From positions 30,838-94,837 of the forward strand of contig NZ_JASC01000005.1 in the NCBI RefSeq assembly GCF_000622365.1: a stretch of DNA of 64,000 nt. The letters run 5' to 3'. The DNA is from Sulfitobacter noctilucae (GTDB lineage Bacteria; Pseudomonadota; Alphaproteobacteria; Rhodobacterales; Rhodobacteraceae). Both the position numbers and the translations under genes were made by a program. The notes beneath the pieces were generated by a model. The model saw only the letters and a program-made list of their open reading frames with translations. It searched no databases and was not told the DNA's origin. Below are positions 53,543 through 63,800 of this stretch, piece by piece. Positions within the stretch are counted from its first letter, which is position 1; each line of letters begins with the position of its first letter.

Positions 53543-54945
53543 TATTGGGCCTCCTGCACCAACAACACTTCGATCCGGCGGTTCTTGGCCCGGCCTTCGC
53601 GTGTGCTGTTGTCAGCAATGGGTTCTTTTTCTGCGCGGCCTTCTGCGGTCAGGCGCTTGGGGTCTTGGATCGTTTTGGCCATCGACGCCATCACCGATTT
53701 GGCCCGCGCGAGGCTAAGGTGCATGTTCGAAGGAAAGCGTGAGGATTTGATCGGCACGTTGTCGGAATGGCCTGTGATGATCACCGGACCGGGTTCATCG
53801 TTCAGCGCATTGGCGACCCGCGCGATGGGGTCGATAAAGGCCGGAGTCAACTGGTCAGAGCCTGAGCCGAACATATTCGATCCCGCGATGCGGATCACCA
53901 GTGTGTTGCCTTTTTGAAAGACATTCACGATGCCTTCGTCGATTTCCTTTTGCAGAAAAGTCACGACTTTTTGCAGACGCACCTCTTCGGAAGAGGCGGG
54001 GGGTGTCGGTGGTGGCGGTGGGGCACGGCGCTGCAATTCGGCCACGGGGCCATTGTCGATGACCGAAAGCTGACCAATCAGGCGTTCGGTTTGCGTACCC
54101 AAAAGATAGGACAGCGAGGTGAACTGCAGCGCGAGCAAAGCGGCGGTCGCACCCAGCGCGATCCAGACCAGACGCCACGCAGACAGGGCTCGGAAAGGTT
54201 TGTCCTCCCCTTCCCAATGCGGTGACAGATCACGCTCCACATCGCCGCGCTGGCCGCGGATGATCCGCGCCAAACCCTGCCGGATTTGCAGGTGTTTATC
54301 GGCCCCACCCTGTTCAATGCGCAGCCGGCCTTCGAACCCGAGCGACAGGCACATGTAGATAAACTCAAGCACATCGAGGTTGGTGCCAGGTTCCTTTTCA
54401 AGCCGCGCCAGCAGGTCGTAAAAGCGGTCCCCGCCCACGGTCTCGCGGTGGAAAGTGCCGACCATCGACTGTAATCCCCAGCTGGATTGTCCGCCCCAGG
54501 GCGTGTTCAGCACCACGTCATCCAAGGTCGCACAAAGCGCATAGCGGGCGATTTTCACGGTCTGCGCGGGGACGCCCGCCTGCAAGGCACGGTTTTCAAA
54601 GGCGCGAACCTCGGCCACCACGGAAGACCGCAGTTTGTCAGGGTCCATATGCTGTGCGCGGTTGCGAATGCGGCTGATAAGCGAGAACAGCGGTGCTGCA
54701 CAGGCAGTCAGCTGATTCATGCCCGTCAGCACCATCTCGACTTCCTGCGGCCCGTCCTTGCGCGTGGCCTGCGGGGCAGCGGCGGCCGCGGGGATGCCCA
54801 TCGTGTCCACTTCGGGCGCAGCCATCGGCTCTGCCGGGATCGCAGCAGCAGGCTTGGCCGCAGCAGTGCGCCGCCCGCCCGGATTGGGGCGGATCACTGT
54901 CTTGTCTGTGTCATCAGGTTCTGCAAACGGATCGTCGTCTGACAT
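53542..54945 (-). CDS. tssL: T6SS membrane-complex protein TssL with OmpA-like C-terminus
   Basis: 467 residues. The DotU/TssL cytoplasmic domain (about 60-255) has the conserved LYALCATLDDVVLNTPWGGQ and FYDLLARLEKEPG. One membrane segment follows at about 258-280 (WIALGATAALLALQF). The periplasmic part ends in an OmpA-like domain (VIITGHSDNVPIKSSRFPSN, LTAEGRAEKEPI). The fused peptidoglycan-binding domain replaces the separate TagL found in other T6SS. Confidence 0.93.
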   Translation of the reverse strand: MSDDDPFAEPDDTDKTVIRPNPGGRRTAAAKPAAAIPAEPMAAPEVDTMGIPAAAAAPQATRKDGPQEVEMVLTGMNQLTACAAPLFSLISRIRNRAQHMDPDKLRSSVVAEVRAFENRALQAGVPAQTVKIARYALCATLDDVVLNTPWGGQSSWGLQSMVGTFHRETVGGDRFYDLLARLEKEPGTNLDVLEFIYMCLSLGFEGRLRIEQGGADKHLQIRQGLARIIRGQRGDVERDLSPHWEGEDKPFRALSAWRLVWIALGATAALLALQFTSLSYLLGTQTERLIGQLSVIDNGPVAELQRRAPPPPPTPPASSEEVRLQKVVTFLQKEIDEGIVNVFQKGNTLVIRIAGSNMFGSGSDQLTPAFIDPIARVANALNDEPGPVIITGHSDNVPIKSSRFPSNMHLSLARAKSVMASMAKTIQDPKRLTAEGRAEKEPIADNSTREGRAKNRRIEVLLVQEAQ

Positions 54946-54969
54946 GGCCTGCCCCTTTTTAAATCGTCG

Positions 54970-56310
54970 TTACGCGTTACGGATCGCCCAAAGTTCCATG
55001 TTCAGGCCCGGATATTGCCCCGACACATGCACGGCGATGCCGCCGGAAGTTGTCATCTTGCCCCAATACGGGCTGTCGGCGGCAAGCTCGAAATAGACCA
55101 CGCCTGCATGATAAGGAATTTGGCGCGGGGCCACGGGCAAGGGCCGCAGTGTAATCCCTGGCAAGGCGGAATTGACCAACTGCCTGATCTCCTCCACCGG
55201 GCCGATCTTGGCCTGCCCCGCAAAGTGTCGCCGCACGTCCTCGGCCGGGATGTCAGCCTGCACGGCAAGGACAAATCCGGCGGTTGAAATGAGTTTGCGG
55301 TCGGTGATTACGCCAACGCTGACGCCGTATTTACGCGCCTCCAGCGGCACGGACACGGCGGTCTGTTCCAGAACGGAGCTGAGATATTGGCGCAGGGTAC
55401 GGATCACCGGCGCATAGGTCACCGACAGGTTGTCATGCTGATAGGGCGGAAAGTCGGGCGGCTGTTTGTCGGTTGTCATAAAGACCGACAGTTCACCCGC
55501 TAGTGAGATGCAATGGCGGTAAGCATCTTCGGGGTGCAGGTTTTCGACGTTCGCCAGATGGCGGAACACCGGGATCATCCGGTTGATCACCGTCAGCAGC
55601 AAGAAATCCGACACTTCGGCCACGGCCTTTGCGGCACCACCTTCGGACAGACGACCGGCCAATGCGGTCATGCGGTGCGACAACAGGCCTTCAATCTCGC
55701 GAATGAATCCTTGCAGTGGAAGTGCGGCACGCACGTCGATACAGGACGGGATAAAGCTGCGGTCGAGGATGATCTCCTTGTCCGGGCGCACTTCGATAAT
55801 CCGGGCAATCGGGATGGCCAGCATATCGGCCAGATCATCCACGGCCAGTGCAAATTGCAGGCGCATCTTGCCCACGCCAATGGTGACCGGTTTGCGATCA
55901 CGGCCCATGGTGTCGGTAATTTCCAGCTCGTCAGGGCGCAGGCGGCTGACGGATTGTTCGGCCCCCGTCAGATCAACCTCAATCGCCCCCTGGCGCCGCT
56001 GCGGTACGGTCAGATAGACGATGCAATCCTTGACGGTATCGGGGACTTCCAGTGCGGGGGGATGTGTGTCGACTTGCGGCACGCGAAACACTGTGCCGTC
56101 GTGCGTCAGCCCCGAACAGGTCTTGATGGCGAATTGACCCACTTTCAGCACTTCTTCGTCGATCTCGAGCGCACTGAGACCCCAGGCATAGGGGCGTATG
56201 CGGCGCGCAAGACCGGCAATCAGCGCTTCCTTGTGGCGGTCCGCCTGTTGGAAATGGTGGGGCTGCAGAAACATCCCCTCCGTCCAAAGCACTTTACTGT
56301 CCCAGGACAC
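54970..56310 (-). CDS. tssK: T6SS baseplate protein TssK
   Basis: 446 residues from a GTG at 56310, preceded by GGGGAG at 7 bases. The start reads VSWDSKVLWTEGMFLQPHHF, the normal TssK N-terminus; a more upstream ATG would add nine foreign residues. Further motifs include HCISLAGELSVFMTT. TssK links the baseplate to the TssM/TssL complex. Confidence 0.93.
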   Translation of the reverse strand: MSWDSKVLWTEGMFLQPHHFQQADRHKEALIAGLARRIRPYAWGLSALEIDEEVLKVGQFAIKTCSGLTHDGTVFRVPQVDTHPPALEVPDTVKDCIVYLTVPQRRQGAIEVDLTGAEQSVSRLRPDELEITDTMGRDRKPVTIGVGKMRLQFALAVDDLADMLAIPIARIIEVRPDKEIILDRSFIPSCIDVRAALPLQGFIREIEGLLSHRMTALAGRLSEGGAAKAVAEVSDFLLLTVINRMIPVFRHLANVENLHPEDAYRHCISLAGELSVFMTTDKQPPDFPPYQHDNLSVTYAPVIRTLRQYLSSVLEQTAVSVPLEARKYGVSVGVITDRKLISTAGFVLAVQADIPAEDVRRHFAGQAKIGPVEEIRQLVNSALPGITLRPLPVAPRQIPYHAGVVYFELAADSPYWGKMTTSGGIAVHVSGQYPGLNMELWAIRNA

Positions 56311-56350
56311 GCAATTCTCCCCTGTGTTCCGCTTCAACGATCGAAGCGGA

Positions 56351-57796
56351 TTATTTTAACTTTTCAAGCTGCTCTTTATAGGCACGCGCAAATTCGCGGC
56401 TGAACAACTCGTGAAAATCGTTTTCGGCCTGATCGGAAATTTGGCCATACATTTTTTCGTATACTTCCCAGTAGCGGGCTTTCTTGCCCTTGAGCAAGCC
56501 ACCGATGCCGCCGCCGGTCTCAATCTGTGCGCCCAGCACTTCCGGGTCCAGCTTGGCCAGAATACCCTTGAGGGCTGCTTCCATGCCGGTGACCATCGCC
56601 ACCTCATGTGCCTTGATGTCGTTCAGCGCCTGTTCGGTGGCCAGTTCGGACCCTAGATAGCCGCGTGTCTTGGGCTTGACCAAAGCCTCGATTGCCTGTT
56701 CGGGGCTGATCGAGAATTTCAGGGGGTTGTTGCCGCCCGCGCTGATCATTGTCTGTTCGATGCGGAATTCTGATTTGATCGAGGTGCGGGTCATCAGGAT
56801 CTCGCGCAAGCCCGTGATCATCGTGCGCATCACCCGGCCCATGCGGCCCATGGCGGTGTGCAATTCATCATCGCTGATCTCAAGCCCTTCGACATCCAGC
56901 GCATCAAGAAAAGCATGCGCCGCGGCCTGATCGCCACTGACAACGACCGGCTTTTCCAAAGCAGGCGGGACGGTGGTCTGCTTTTTCATCTCTGGCTCGG
57001 GTGTCGGCTCTGGCGGTGTCTCCGCCACTGGCTCGGGCTTTGGCTCGGGCGCAGGTGGCGTGTCTTGAGGCTGCGGCACCGGCTTGGCCTCAGGCGTGGG
57101 CGTCGGTGCCAGCAGATCATCGTCCCAGTCATCGGGGATCACGGCAGGGCCGGTCGCAAACTTGGGGCGAAAACTGTCGCTGGCGCTGGTGTTGTGCATC
57201 GACTGGCTTGGCCCCAGATCGTCCTGTGCAGGGTCGTTCGCTTTGGTAAAGAACGGATCTTCTTCCTCGCCCAAAGGCGGTAGCAGATCGTCGATGGGAT
57301 CGGCGGTCTTGATCTGGCCGGGGCCTTGCGGGCCTTCGGGGGCGCCCAACAGATCATCCAGAAAATCACCGCCAGGCCCCACATCATCCAGCAATTGCAT
57401 CGGGTCGGGCGCATTGCCCGCCTGCCCGTGCGACACCTGATCGTGCCCCATGGGTTCCGGGATTGGCGGCGGCAGCGCCGAGGCGATTTCGACCATCACC
57501 TCATAAGGGCCGATCGACAGGATATCCCCGTTGTTCAGTGGCGTCGGCGTGCGGCCCAGCGGTACTTTGGAATAATTCAGAAAGGTACCGTTGGTCGAGA
57601 AATCAACGACAACAACATTGCCGTTATGATCTTCGATCACGCAGTGGTTCTTGGACAACTGCCGCTCCGGGTCGGGCAACACGATGTCATTGGCAGGTCC
57701 GCGCCCGAGACTCAGACTGCCGCCCGTGGGCATCTGCATGGGGCCGACATTGCCCGGCATTGTGCCTGAAGATTGAAAAGCCAGTTTGACCGCCAT
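56351..57796 (-). CDS. tagH: T6SS FHA-domain protein (TagH/Fha)
   Basis: 481 residues. FHA domain about 20-105: SLSLGRGPANDIVLPDPERQ, LSKNHCVI and STNGTFLNYSKVPLG retain the phospho-Thr-binding Arg, Ser and Asn. A Pro/Glu-rich linker follows (about 110-290), then a conserved C-terminal ImpI/VasC-type domain (ISDDELHTAMGRMGRVMRTM, LFSREFARAYKEQL). It binds the phosphorylated T6SS component made by the PpkA-like kinase. Begins 7 bases after the PAAR gene. Confidence 0.92.
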   Translation of the reverse strand: MAVKLAFQSSGTMPGNVGPMQMPTGGSLSLGRGPANDIVLPDPERQLSKNHCVIEDHNGNVVVVDFSTNGTFLNYSKVPLGRTPTPLNNGDILSIGPYEVMVEIASALPPPIPEPMGHDQVSHGQAGNAPDPMQLLDDVGPGGDFLDDLLGAPEGPQGPGQIKTADPIDDLLPPLGEEEDPFFTKANDPAQDDLGPSQSMHNTSASDSFRPKFATGPAVIPDDWDDDLLAPTPTPEAKPVPQPQDTPPAPEPKPEPVAETPPEPTPEPEMKKQTTVPPALEKPVVVSGDQAAAHAFLDALDVEGLEISDDELHTAMGRMGRVMRTMITGLREILMTRTSIKSEFRIEQTMISAGGNNPLKFSISPEQAIEALVKPKTRGYLGSELATEQALNDIKAHEVAMVTGMEAALKGILAKLDPEVLGAQIETGGGIGGLLKGKKARYWEVYEKMYGQISDQAENDFHELFSREFARAYKEQLEKLK

Positions 57797-57803
57797 ACCC
57801 GTG

Positions 57804-58115
57804 CTAGCCCCCGATCAGCACGGTTGGGCAGCAGGGCGGAATAATCACCCCGCCACAGGCAAGCTGGTCTCCGACGCGGGCGGCGGGAAAATTCTGGATC
57901 AGAACGGTCGTCGATCCCATGATAATTGGGTGCGGCACACCAAGGGCGGCATTGTCCGTCACCCGCGCAGCAGGGATGTTGCCGATCAACACACTTGCCG
58001 CGCCGGGTAGGGAAATCGGGTTGGGCACACCGGGCGGCGGGACAGGGGGCGCAGGGGGCGGTGCCGCAACAACGCACATGTGCATGTCAAAAAGCCGGGC
58101 GGCAGGTCTGCTCAT
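57804..58115 (-). CDS. PAAR-domain spike-tip protein
   Basis: 103 residues. Pro-rich N-terminus (AAPPPAPPVPPPGVPNPISL) followed by PAAR repeats: VLIGNIPAARVTDNAALGVP and VLIQNFPAARVGDQLACGG. PAAR proteins sharpen the VgrG spike and carry effectors. No C-terminal toxin extension is present. Its start overlaps the preceding gene by 4 bases. Confidence 0.93.
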   Translation of the reverse strand: MSRPAARLFDMHMCVVAAPPPAPPVPPPGVPNPISLPGAASVLIGNIPAARVTDNAALGVPHPIIMGSTTVLIQNFPAARVGDQLACGGVIIPPCCPTVLIGG

Positions 58116-58726
58116 GATGTCGCCTCCTTTGCTTCTTGACTGACCTCGACGCGACCATTTCCACCACGCGCAATATCAACCGCACGGTCAATCAGCATTT
58201 GCCCATATTCCTCAAACCTATCAGAGTTTTTGTCTAACGCCACGAGATTCATGACAAAAGCACAGGTTTCGGCGGCCCCCGCAGGGGCCGGAAATTCAGC
58301 CAGATCGGCAGGCCCCAGTGTACCGTCGGAATAGAGCACCGACATGGCGATGTTCACCGTATCATCATCGATATAGGCGTCATCCATCGACACACGCGCG
58401 CGTTCGCGATTGTCAGCGTTTGGGTTGAACACCCAATCCTCAGAGGCGGCCAGCGATTTGGGATCCTTGTCAGACTTCGGCCCGATATAATCGCGTGCCG
58501 CAAGGCAGGCCCACCAGACCCTTTCGCGCGGGGGCAAGGCGATGGACAAGAGCCGCAGCACATCAATCATTGCGCCTTTCTGATCCAGTTCCGCCAAGAC
58601 CACTTCGGGGGCTGCGGCGACGGGGGCATCGATCGGTGTTTCAAGGCGCGTGTTCGTCAGCGACAGCAATTTTGCCGCTGGCTCCTTTGGCACCTTGACC
58701 ATATCTTTGAAACGTTCGCTCATCAT
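58112..58726 (-). CDS. Unidentified T6SS-locus protein between VgrG and PAAR
   Basis: 204 residues, mostly helical and acidic. Family not recognised. Conserved-looking core: IDVLRLLSIALPPRERVWWA with LAARDYIGP, then an acidic segment DDAYIDDDTVNIAMSVLYS and a Pro/Ala loop AEFPAPAGAAETCAFVMN. No signal peptide or membrane segment. Its place between vgrG and PAAR with 4-base coupling to PAAR suggests an adaptor or chaperone that loads cargo on the spike, or a small effector. Either of two adjacent ATGs may start it. Confidence 0.7.
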   Translation of the reverse strand: MMSERFKDMVKVPKEPAAKLLSLTNTRLETPIDAPVAAAPEVVLAELDQKGAMIDVLRLLSIALPPRERVWWACLAARDYIGPKSDKDPKSLAASEDWVFNPNADNRERARVSMDDAYIDDDTVNIAMSVLYSDGTLGPADLAEFPAPAGAAETCAFVMNLVALDKNSDRFEEYGQMLIDRAVDIARGGNGRVEVSQEAKEATS

Positions 58727-58732
58727 TCCGCC

Positions 58733-60799
58733 CTAGTTAATCTTGGTCAGTGACCCCTTCAGGGTCAACATGCCTGAGGCCTGTGCAGTGACTGCGGGCG
58801 CTTCCATTTTCGCGGTGCCGGTGCCTTTGACGGTCACACCCGATTGAGTAATCTCGACCGAGCTGCCGCCCACCTTCAGCGTGATCTTCTGCCCCGCCTC
58901 CATTGTGATCGTCGTCGCAGCAGAAATGTCGATCTTGCCTGATTGTACGTCAAGGCTCATGTCACCGGACCGCACGATCTCGGTCATGTTCCCCTCGACC
59001 GTCAGATCGAGTTTGCCGCTTTCTACGGTCTCGGCTTTGTCGCCCTCCTGAACGACCTCGGTTACGTTTTGTTTGACCGTTTGCAACAAGCTACCCGCAT
59101 CAGCGTTATGGCCGCCCGGATCGACGTTCACACCGTCATCGCCAACGGTGATTTGCGCGCTGTCCTTAACCACCATCTGATAGTCCTTCTGGGACTGGAA
59201 ATGGACATATTCGCTGCCCGCTTCATCCTCCATCACCAGCGCGTTGTAATCGGTTTCGCGCCCGTCAGGTGACGACCGCGTCATGATGCCCGTGCGCGTG
59301 GGCTGTTGTGGGTCCACATAGGGTGGCATCTTGTCTTTGTTGTACATCATGCCGGTGACAATCGGACGATCTGGATCGCCATCCTCGAATTGTATCACAA
59401 CTTCCTGCCCAATGCGCGGAATAGAGAGGAGACCCCAGTTATTACCTGACCACTGCGTCACAACCCTGATCCAGCAAGACGCGGTTTCATCGTCGGGATT
59501 GATCCGGTCCCAGCGAAACCGCACCCGAACTCGGCCATATTCATCGGTATGGATTTCCTTGCCAGCCGGGCCCACGACCTCTCCGATCTGGATGCCCGGA
59601 ATTTCGGGCCAGGGCGTGACAAAGGGTGCGCGGTATTGATGCTCTTTAACCACCGCACCGAAGGTAAACGAGTAATCATTGGTGACTTCTTCGGGAAACT
59701 CCGGGCCTTCGGGCTTGATCGCGAACCATGTATCATTATCCGCCTGTTCTTCGGCATCCTTGATGTAATGAGTGGTTTCGGTGATCAGGTATTCCGCATT
59801 GTTTAGCGGCTCGGGATGCTCCGTCAGTTTGAAGATGAAACCGGTGCCGAACTGGCGCACATCGCCGGACCCGCGGTATAAGAGATGACGGATGGCGGCG
59901 GATTCTGCTCTGATCCGCGTGCGCGTCTCGCCCAAAGTCTTTTCACCGCGATAATGGCCCGGCAGATCGTAATATTCGAAATCCTTGTAGTTATGCGTGC
60001 CCTTCAGGATCGATGTCGTCTCCATCTGGCGAACAGAAGGCTTTTCAAAATCATAGTCAGCCAGCGATACCTTGCCGCGTGTGACCCCCTGCGCCGCGGC
60101 CCATTCCGAGATTGTTTGCCCGGTTTTTGAATCGCCTCCGTCGCGGGGCTTAAAGGACACCTCGTTTCCATCGGGGAGGTTGTCATGACCCTGCAAACCA
60201 TCGGTGATGATCAACTTTTCGTTCTTTTCAAACGCATCCGTGTGGTCAAAGAAGTAATAGAGCCCCTCTTCCTCCATCAGTCGGGAGAGAAAGGCGAAAT
60301 CGGTTTCGCGGTACTGCACGCAATAGGTGCGGGAGGCATAGCTGTCCGATGTCTTGATCTGATAATCGGAAAAGCCATGCTCGCCCAAAACTTCTTCGAT
60401 GATCTGAACGGCGGTTTTTTCCTGAAAGACCCGCGTGTTGCGTTCAAGCGTCAGCAGCCAGAACCACGGTCGGACCTGTGCAACAAAGTGGTCAAACCCG
60501 TCTCGCATCCCCATCGCTTCGACAGAGATACAGGTGCCCGTGAACATGCGGCCATTGCCGGCGGCGGCACCGCTGGCGCTGCCGGCAGTGCCAACATCGG
60601 GGTCCACATGCACCGTCATGATCCGACCAACGAAATCGCGCAATTTCACTTCGACCTTTTGCGCCAGAAACTCGATGGTGGTAGCGGTCAGTGTGCTCAT
60701 TTCTTCTGTGACCACGGCCTGTTTCAGCCGCAGTTTGTCTGTCGGATAGGTGCCCGACATCCACGTCGTCGCTTCTTCTCTTGGCTTGCTAATGGTCAT
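58733..60799 (-). CDS. vgrG: T6SS spike protein VgrG (TssI)
   Basis: 688 residues from the ATG at 60799. gp27-like domain (about 1-370) with RETDFAFLSRLMEEEGLYYF, gp5 OB-fold around ERDGYGRVRV-type sequence (HTDEYGRVRVRFRWDRINP), CWIRVVTQWSGNNWGLLSIP and GQEVVIQFEDGDPDRPIVTG, then a beta-helix of repeats (VVQEGDKAETVESGKLDLTV). It ends shortly after GMLTLKGSLTKIN, so there is no C-terminal effector domain. Directly upstream of the unidentified 204-aa gene. Confidence 0.95.
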   Translation of the reverse strand: MTISKPREEATTWMSGTYPTDKLRLKQAVVTEEMSTLTATTIEFLAQKVEVKLRDFVGRIMTVHVDPDVGTAGSASGAAAGNGRMFTGTCISVEAMGMRDGFDHFVAQVRPWFWLLTLERNTRVFQEKTAVQIIEEVLGEHGFSDYQIKTSDSYASRTYCVQYRETDFAFLSRLMEEEGLYYFFDHTDAFEKNEKLIITDGLQGHDNLPDGNEVSFKPRDGGDSKTGQTISEWAAAQGVTRGKVSLADYDFEKPSVRQMETTSILKGTHNYKDFEYYDLPGHYRGEKTLGETRTRIRAESAAIRHLLYRGSGDVRQFGTGFIFKLTEHPEPLNNAEYLITETTHYIKDAEEQADNDTWFAIKPEGPEFPEEVTNDYSFTFGAVVKEHQYRAPFVTPWPEIPGIQIGEVVGPAGKEIHTDEYGRVRVRFRWDRINPDDETASCWIRVVTQWSGNNWGLLSIPRIGQEVVIQFEDGDPDRPIVTGMMYNKDKMPPYVDPQQPTRTGIMTRSSPDGRETDYNALVMEDEAGSEYVHFQSQKDYQMVVKDSAQITVGDDGVNVDPGGHNADAGSLLQTVKQNVTEVVQEGDKAETVESGKLDLTVEGNMTEIVRSGDMSLDVQSGKIDISAATTITMEAGQKITLKVGGSSVEITQSGVTVKGTGTAKMEAPAVTAQASGMLTLKGSLTKIN

Positions 60800-60851
60800 C
60801 AAAATGTCCCTCTAAAATCGCGCGGCCGAAGTGGAGCGTAATTTCTCCACG

Positions 60852-63800
60852 TCATAGATCGGCAAGCAGCGCAGCCAGTTCTTCATCCATATCATCATCA
60901 GTATCGCTGTCGGACGCATCGTCTGCGTCCAGATCAAAGCCTGCCAGCAGATCGTCCAGATCAGCGTCCGCGTCAGGCACATAAGGCGTATCCTCTGCCG
61001 TGGCGGCGCGGGGCGGTTTGGGCGGCGATGGCGGTGGCGGTGCCACGCCTGCCCAAGGGCCGAGGATATCGCCGCCTGCCAAAGACTGGAACGATCCTAA
61101 CCGGATTTCATCACGCCCCTTGATCGAGATCACCGGCAAAAAGCCCCGGCCCAAAACTGTCTCGATCTTGTCCAGCGTCAGGTTGCGTTCCGTGCAGGGC
61201 AGCGCCACCTGTTCGCCGTAGTTGTCGGTCACAAAGTGGTACGGCACATCGCCCAACGACATGATCTGTCCCAGCCCCATTGAAGGACCGATTTCCTTGA
61301 AAGAGCGTGCCAGCAAGATCGCGACAAGCACGACCGGATTGGCCCACAGCATACCCGAAAGCCCGGCGCTTTGGGTGAATTCTTCAAATTCAAACGCGTA
61401 AATCGGCTCGCTTTTGGCGCCATAGGGCCGGCGCAGCATGAAACGCGGGCTTGCCAGCGCCAGATGCGCGGCTTCGGGCATGGCGCGCAAAGTATCCCAT
61501 TCCTGCGCCACCAAAGGATGCCGGTCTTTCTTGGGTGTGTCGATGAAACCGGGGGTTATCGCAGTGAAAAACGGCGCATCGACATGGGCGGCCACACGGG
61601 CGATCCGGCCCAAGAGCTGGGCGTGCGGGGGTGTTTCTTCAAACGTATAAAGCCCCATCAACGCGGAATAGGCCCCGCGCCCGGTGACCTCGTCCATCGG
61701 CTCTTCAGTCAGCAGGCGCACCAGACCACTTTGCGACAGATCGTCGGCCTGCGTGAGATCGGCGGCAATTTCCTCGGCCGAGATATCATAAAGCATGACC
61801 TCGAGCGTATCGTCCGTTTCGATGCTGCGTGCGATCAGATCAAGGCTGCGCCACTGCGCCTCAATCGATTGGAAATCGGGGTGGTGCAAAACCAGCCGCA
61901 TGGCACCTGACAGCGCATCATCGACGGCAGAAGCCATCGCAGTGGCATCGGGATCGGGCAGTTTGCGAATATGTGGCCCGACAATGCGCGCCAGCAGATC
62001 ATCCACGGCTGAGGGCTGCGCCAATCTATTGGCTGTATCGCCAACCAGTTTCTGAAAATCGCTGAGTTTCAGATCCGCGCGCACCGTATTACTGCCGGAC
62101 GTCGCCCGCGCTGGCGTAACCGCTCGGCCATAGGTTTCTCCCCACTCGATCAGCGAGGCCGCAGCGCTTTGTGCGGTTCCGCCAGTACTCAGTTGCGATT
62201 TTAGGTCCCGCAGCGCGGCAAAGACCTCGACATTCTCGTAAAGTTCGTCAGGGTGAAGGTCGTCCAGCCCGCGCAGATCAACCTTGACCCCTGCGCCTTC
62301 TTTTCCGATGGGCAGCACGAGAGTGGTGGCAAAGCTCTCGATAACCTGCTCGACCGTATCGGTATCCAGCGGGATAGCCGGACGTTCAGCGAGCGCTGCG
62401 CCCACCTCAATTTGCCCCCGCGCGGCCCGCCCCGTAAAATCGCCCAGAATGGCGATGCGAAAGCGTTTGCGCTCAAGCTTTTGGGGACTTGGTCTGTCAG
62501 CGGAAATTTGACCGTAGGAAAACTCCGAAGCAGTCTGGGTCGCCTGCCCTGCCCCAATGGGTTCTGCTGTATCCGTTGGCTGATCGCCCCCCAGATCATC
62601 AAGATCGTCGTCACCTATTGCCGTATCGTCGTCAAATCCGGCAAGCAACGCATCCAGATCGTCCTCCCCTTCCGGCGGATCTTCGACCGTAAGTTCGCCC
62701 AGTAGGTCGTCCAGATCATCGTCGGCGGATGCTGCACTGGCTTCTTCCGGTTCAGGAGCATCTGTCTCCGACAGCAGGTTGTCCAGTTCACTTTCAGCGC
62801 TATCGTCCAGATCACCCAGAAGCGCATCCAGATCATCCTCTGGCGCAACGTCTTCGGGGGTTTCTGCAGGCTCGTCTTCGGCATCGGCGAATAGACTGTC
62901 GAGCATATCCTCCGCATCGGTGTCCGCATCGGTTTCTTCTAAAAGATCGGCAAGACCATCAGGCTCCGGTGCCAAGGTTATTTCTTCTTCCTCCAGATCG
63001 GCCAGCAGATCATCCAATGCGTCGGTGGAACCGCCATCGGAACCTACTTCCTCAGCTTCAGCTTCTTCAATATCGCCGTCCTGAACAGCAGTGCTTTCTA
63101 GCGCGCCAAGCAAATCATCAAGCTCGGCCGCATCGTCGTTATCAATGGTTTTGTCGGGCTCCAACGTGGCCAGAATGTCGTTTGGATCATCTTCGATTCC
63201 CGGCTCTTCGATCTCATCCAGACTGGCGAAGACATCGTCGAGTGTATCATCTTCCTCCACCGGTTCGGGGGCATCAAGGCCGGACAGCACATCGCCGGTT
63301 GTGTCCGTTTCGGCGGGTTCCTCAATGGCATCCAGAGCCGCGAGAACATCTGCCGCCTCATCTTGTTGCGGCGCATCCTCACTCACCTCGATCCCCGCGA
63401 GAACATCGGCCGCAAGGTCTTCTTCAGATTCCTCCGGAACGGCTTCAATTCCTGCGAGAATGTCTGCGGCATCATCATCCGGTTCAATGTCGTCTACTGG
63501 CTCTATTCCAGCAAGGATATCGATGGAGCCCTCGTCCAACGCAGGGGCTTCAACCGCGTCCAATCCGGCCAAAATATCGCCCGCGTCATCCGCATCTTCG
63601 GCCTCAGGAACAGGTTCGATGTTCCCCAAAACAACGAGTGTATTATCATCTTCAACCTCGGCCTCCGGCGCTTCCAACCCGGTCAGAACATCCAAGGATA
63701 GGTCTGCTTCGATAGTCTCTTCAGCAATCTCGATCCCAGCGAGAACATCCGCAGCAGTCTCCTCCTCTGGTTCTTCCGCAACGGCTTCAAGCCCTGCAAG

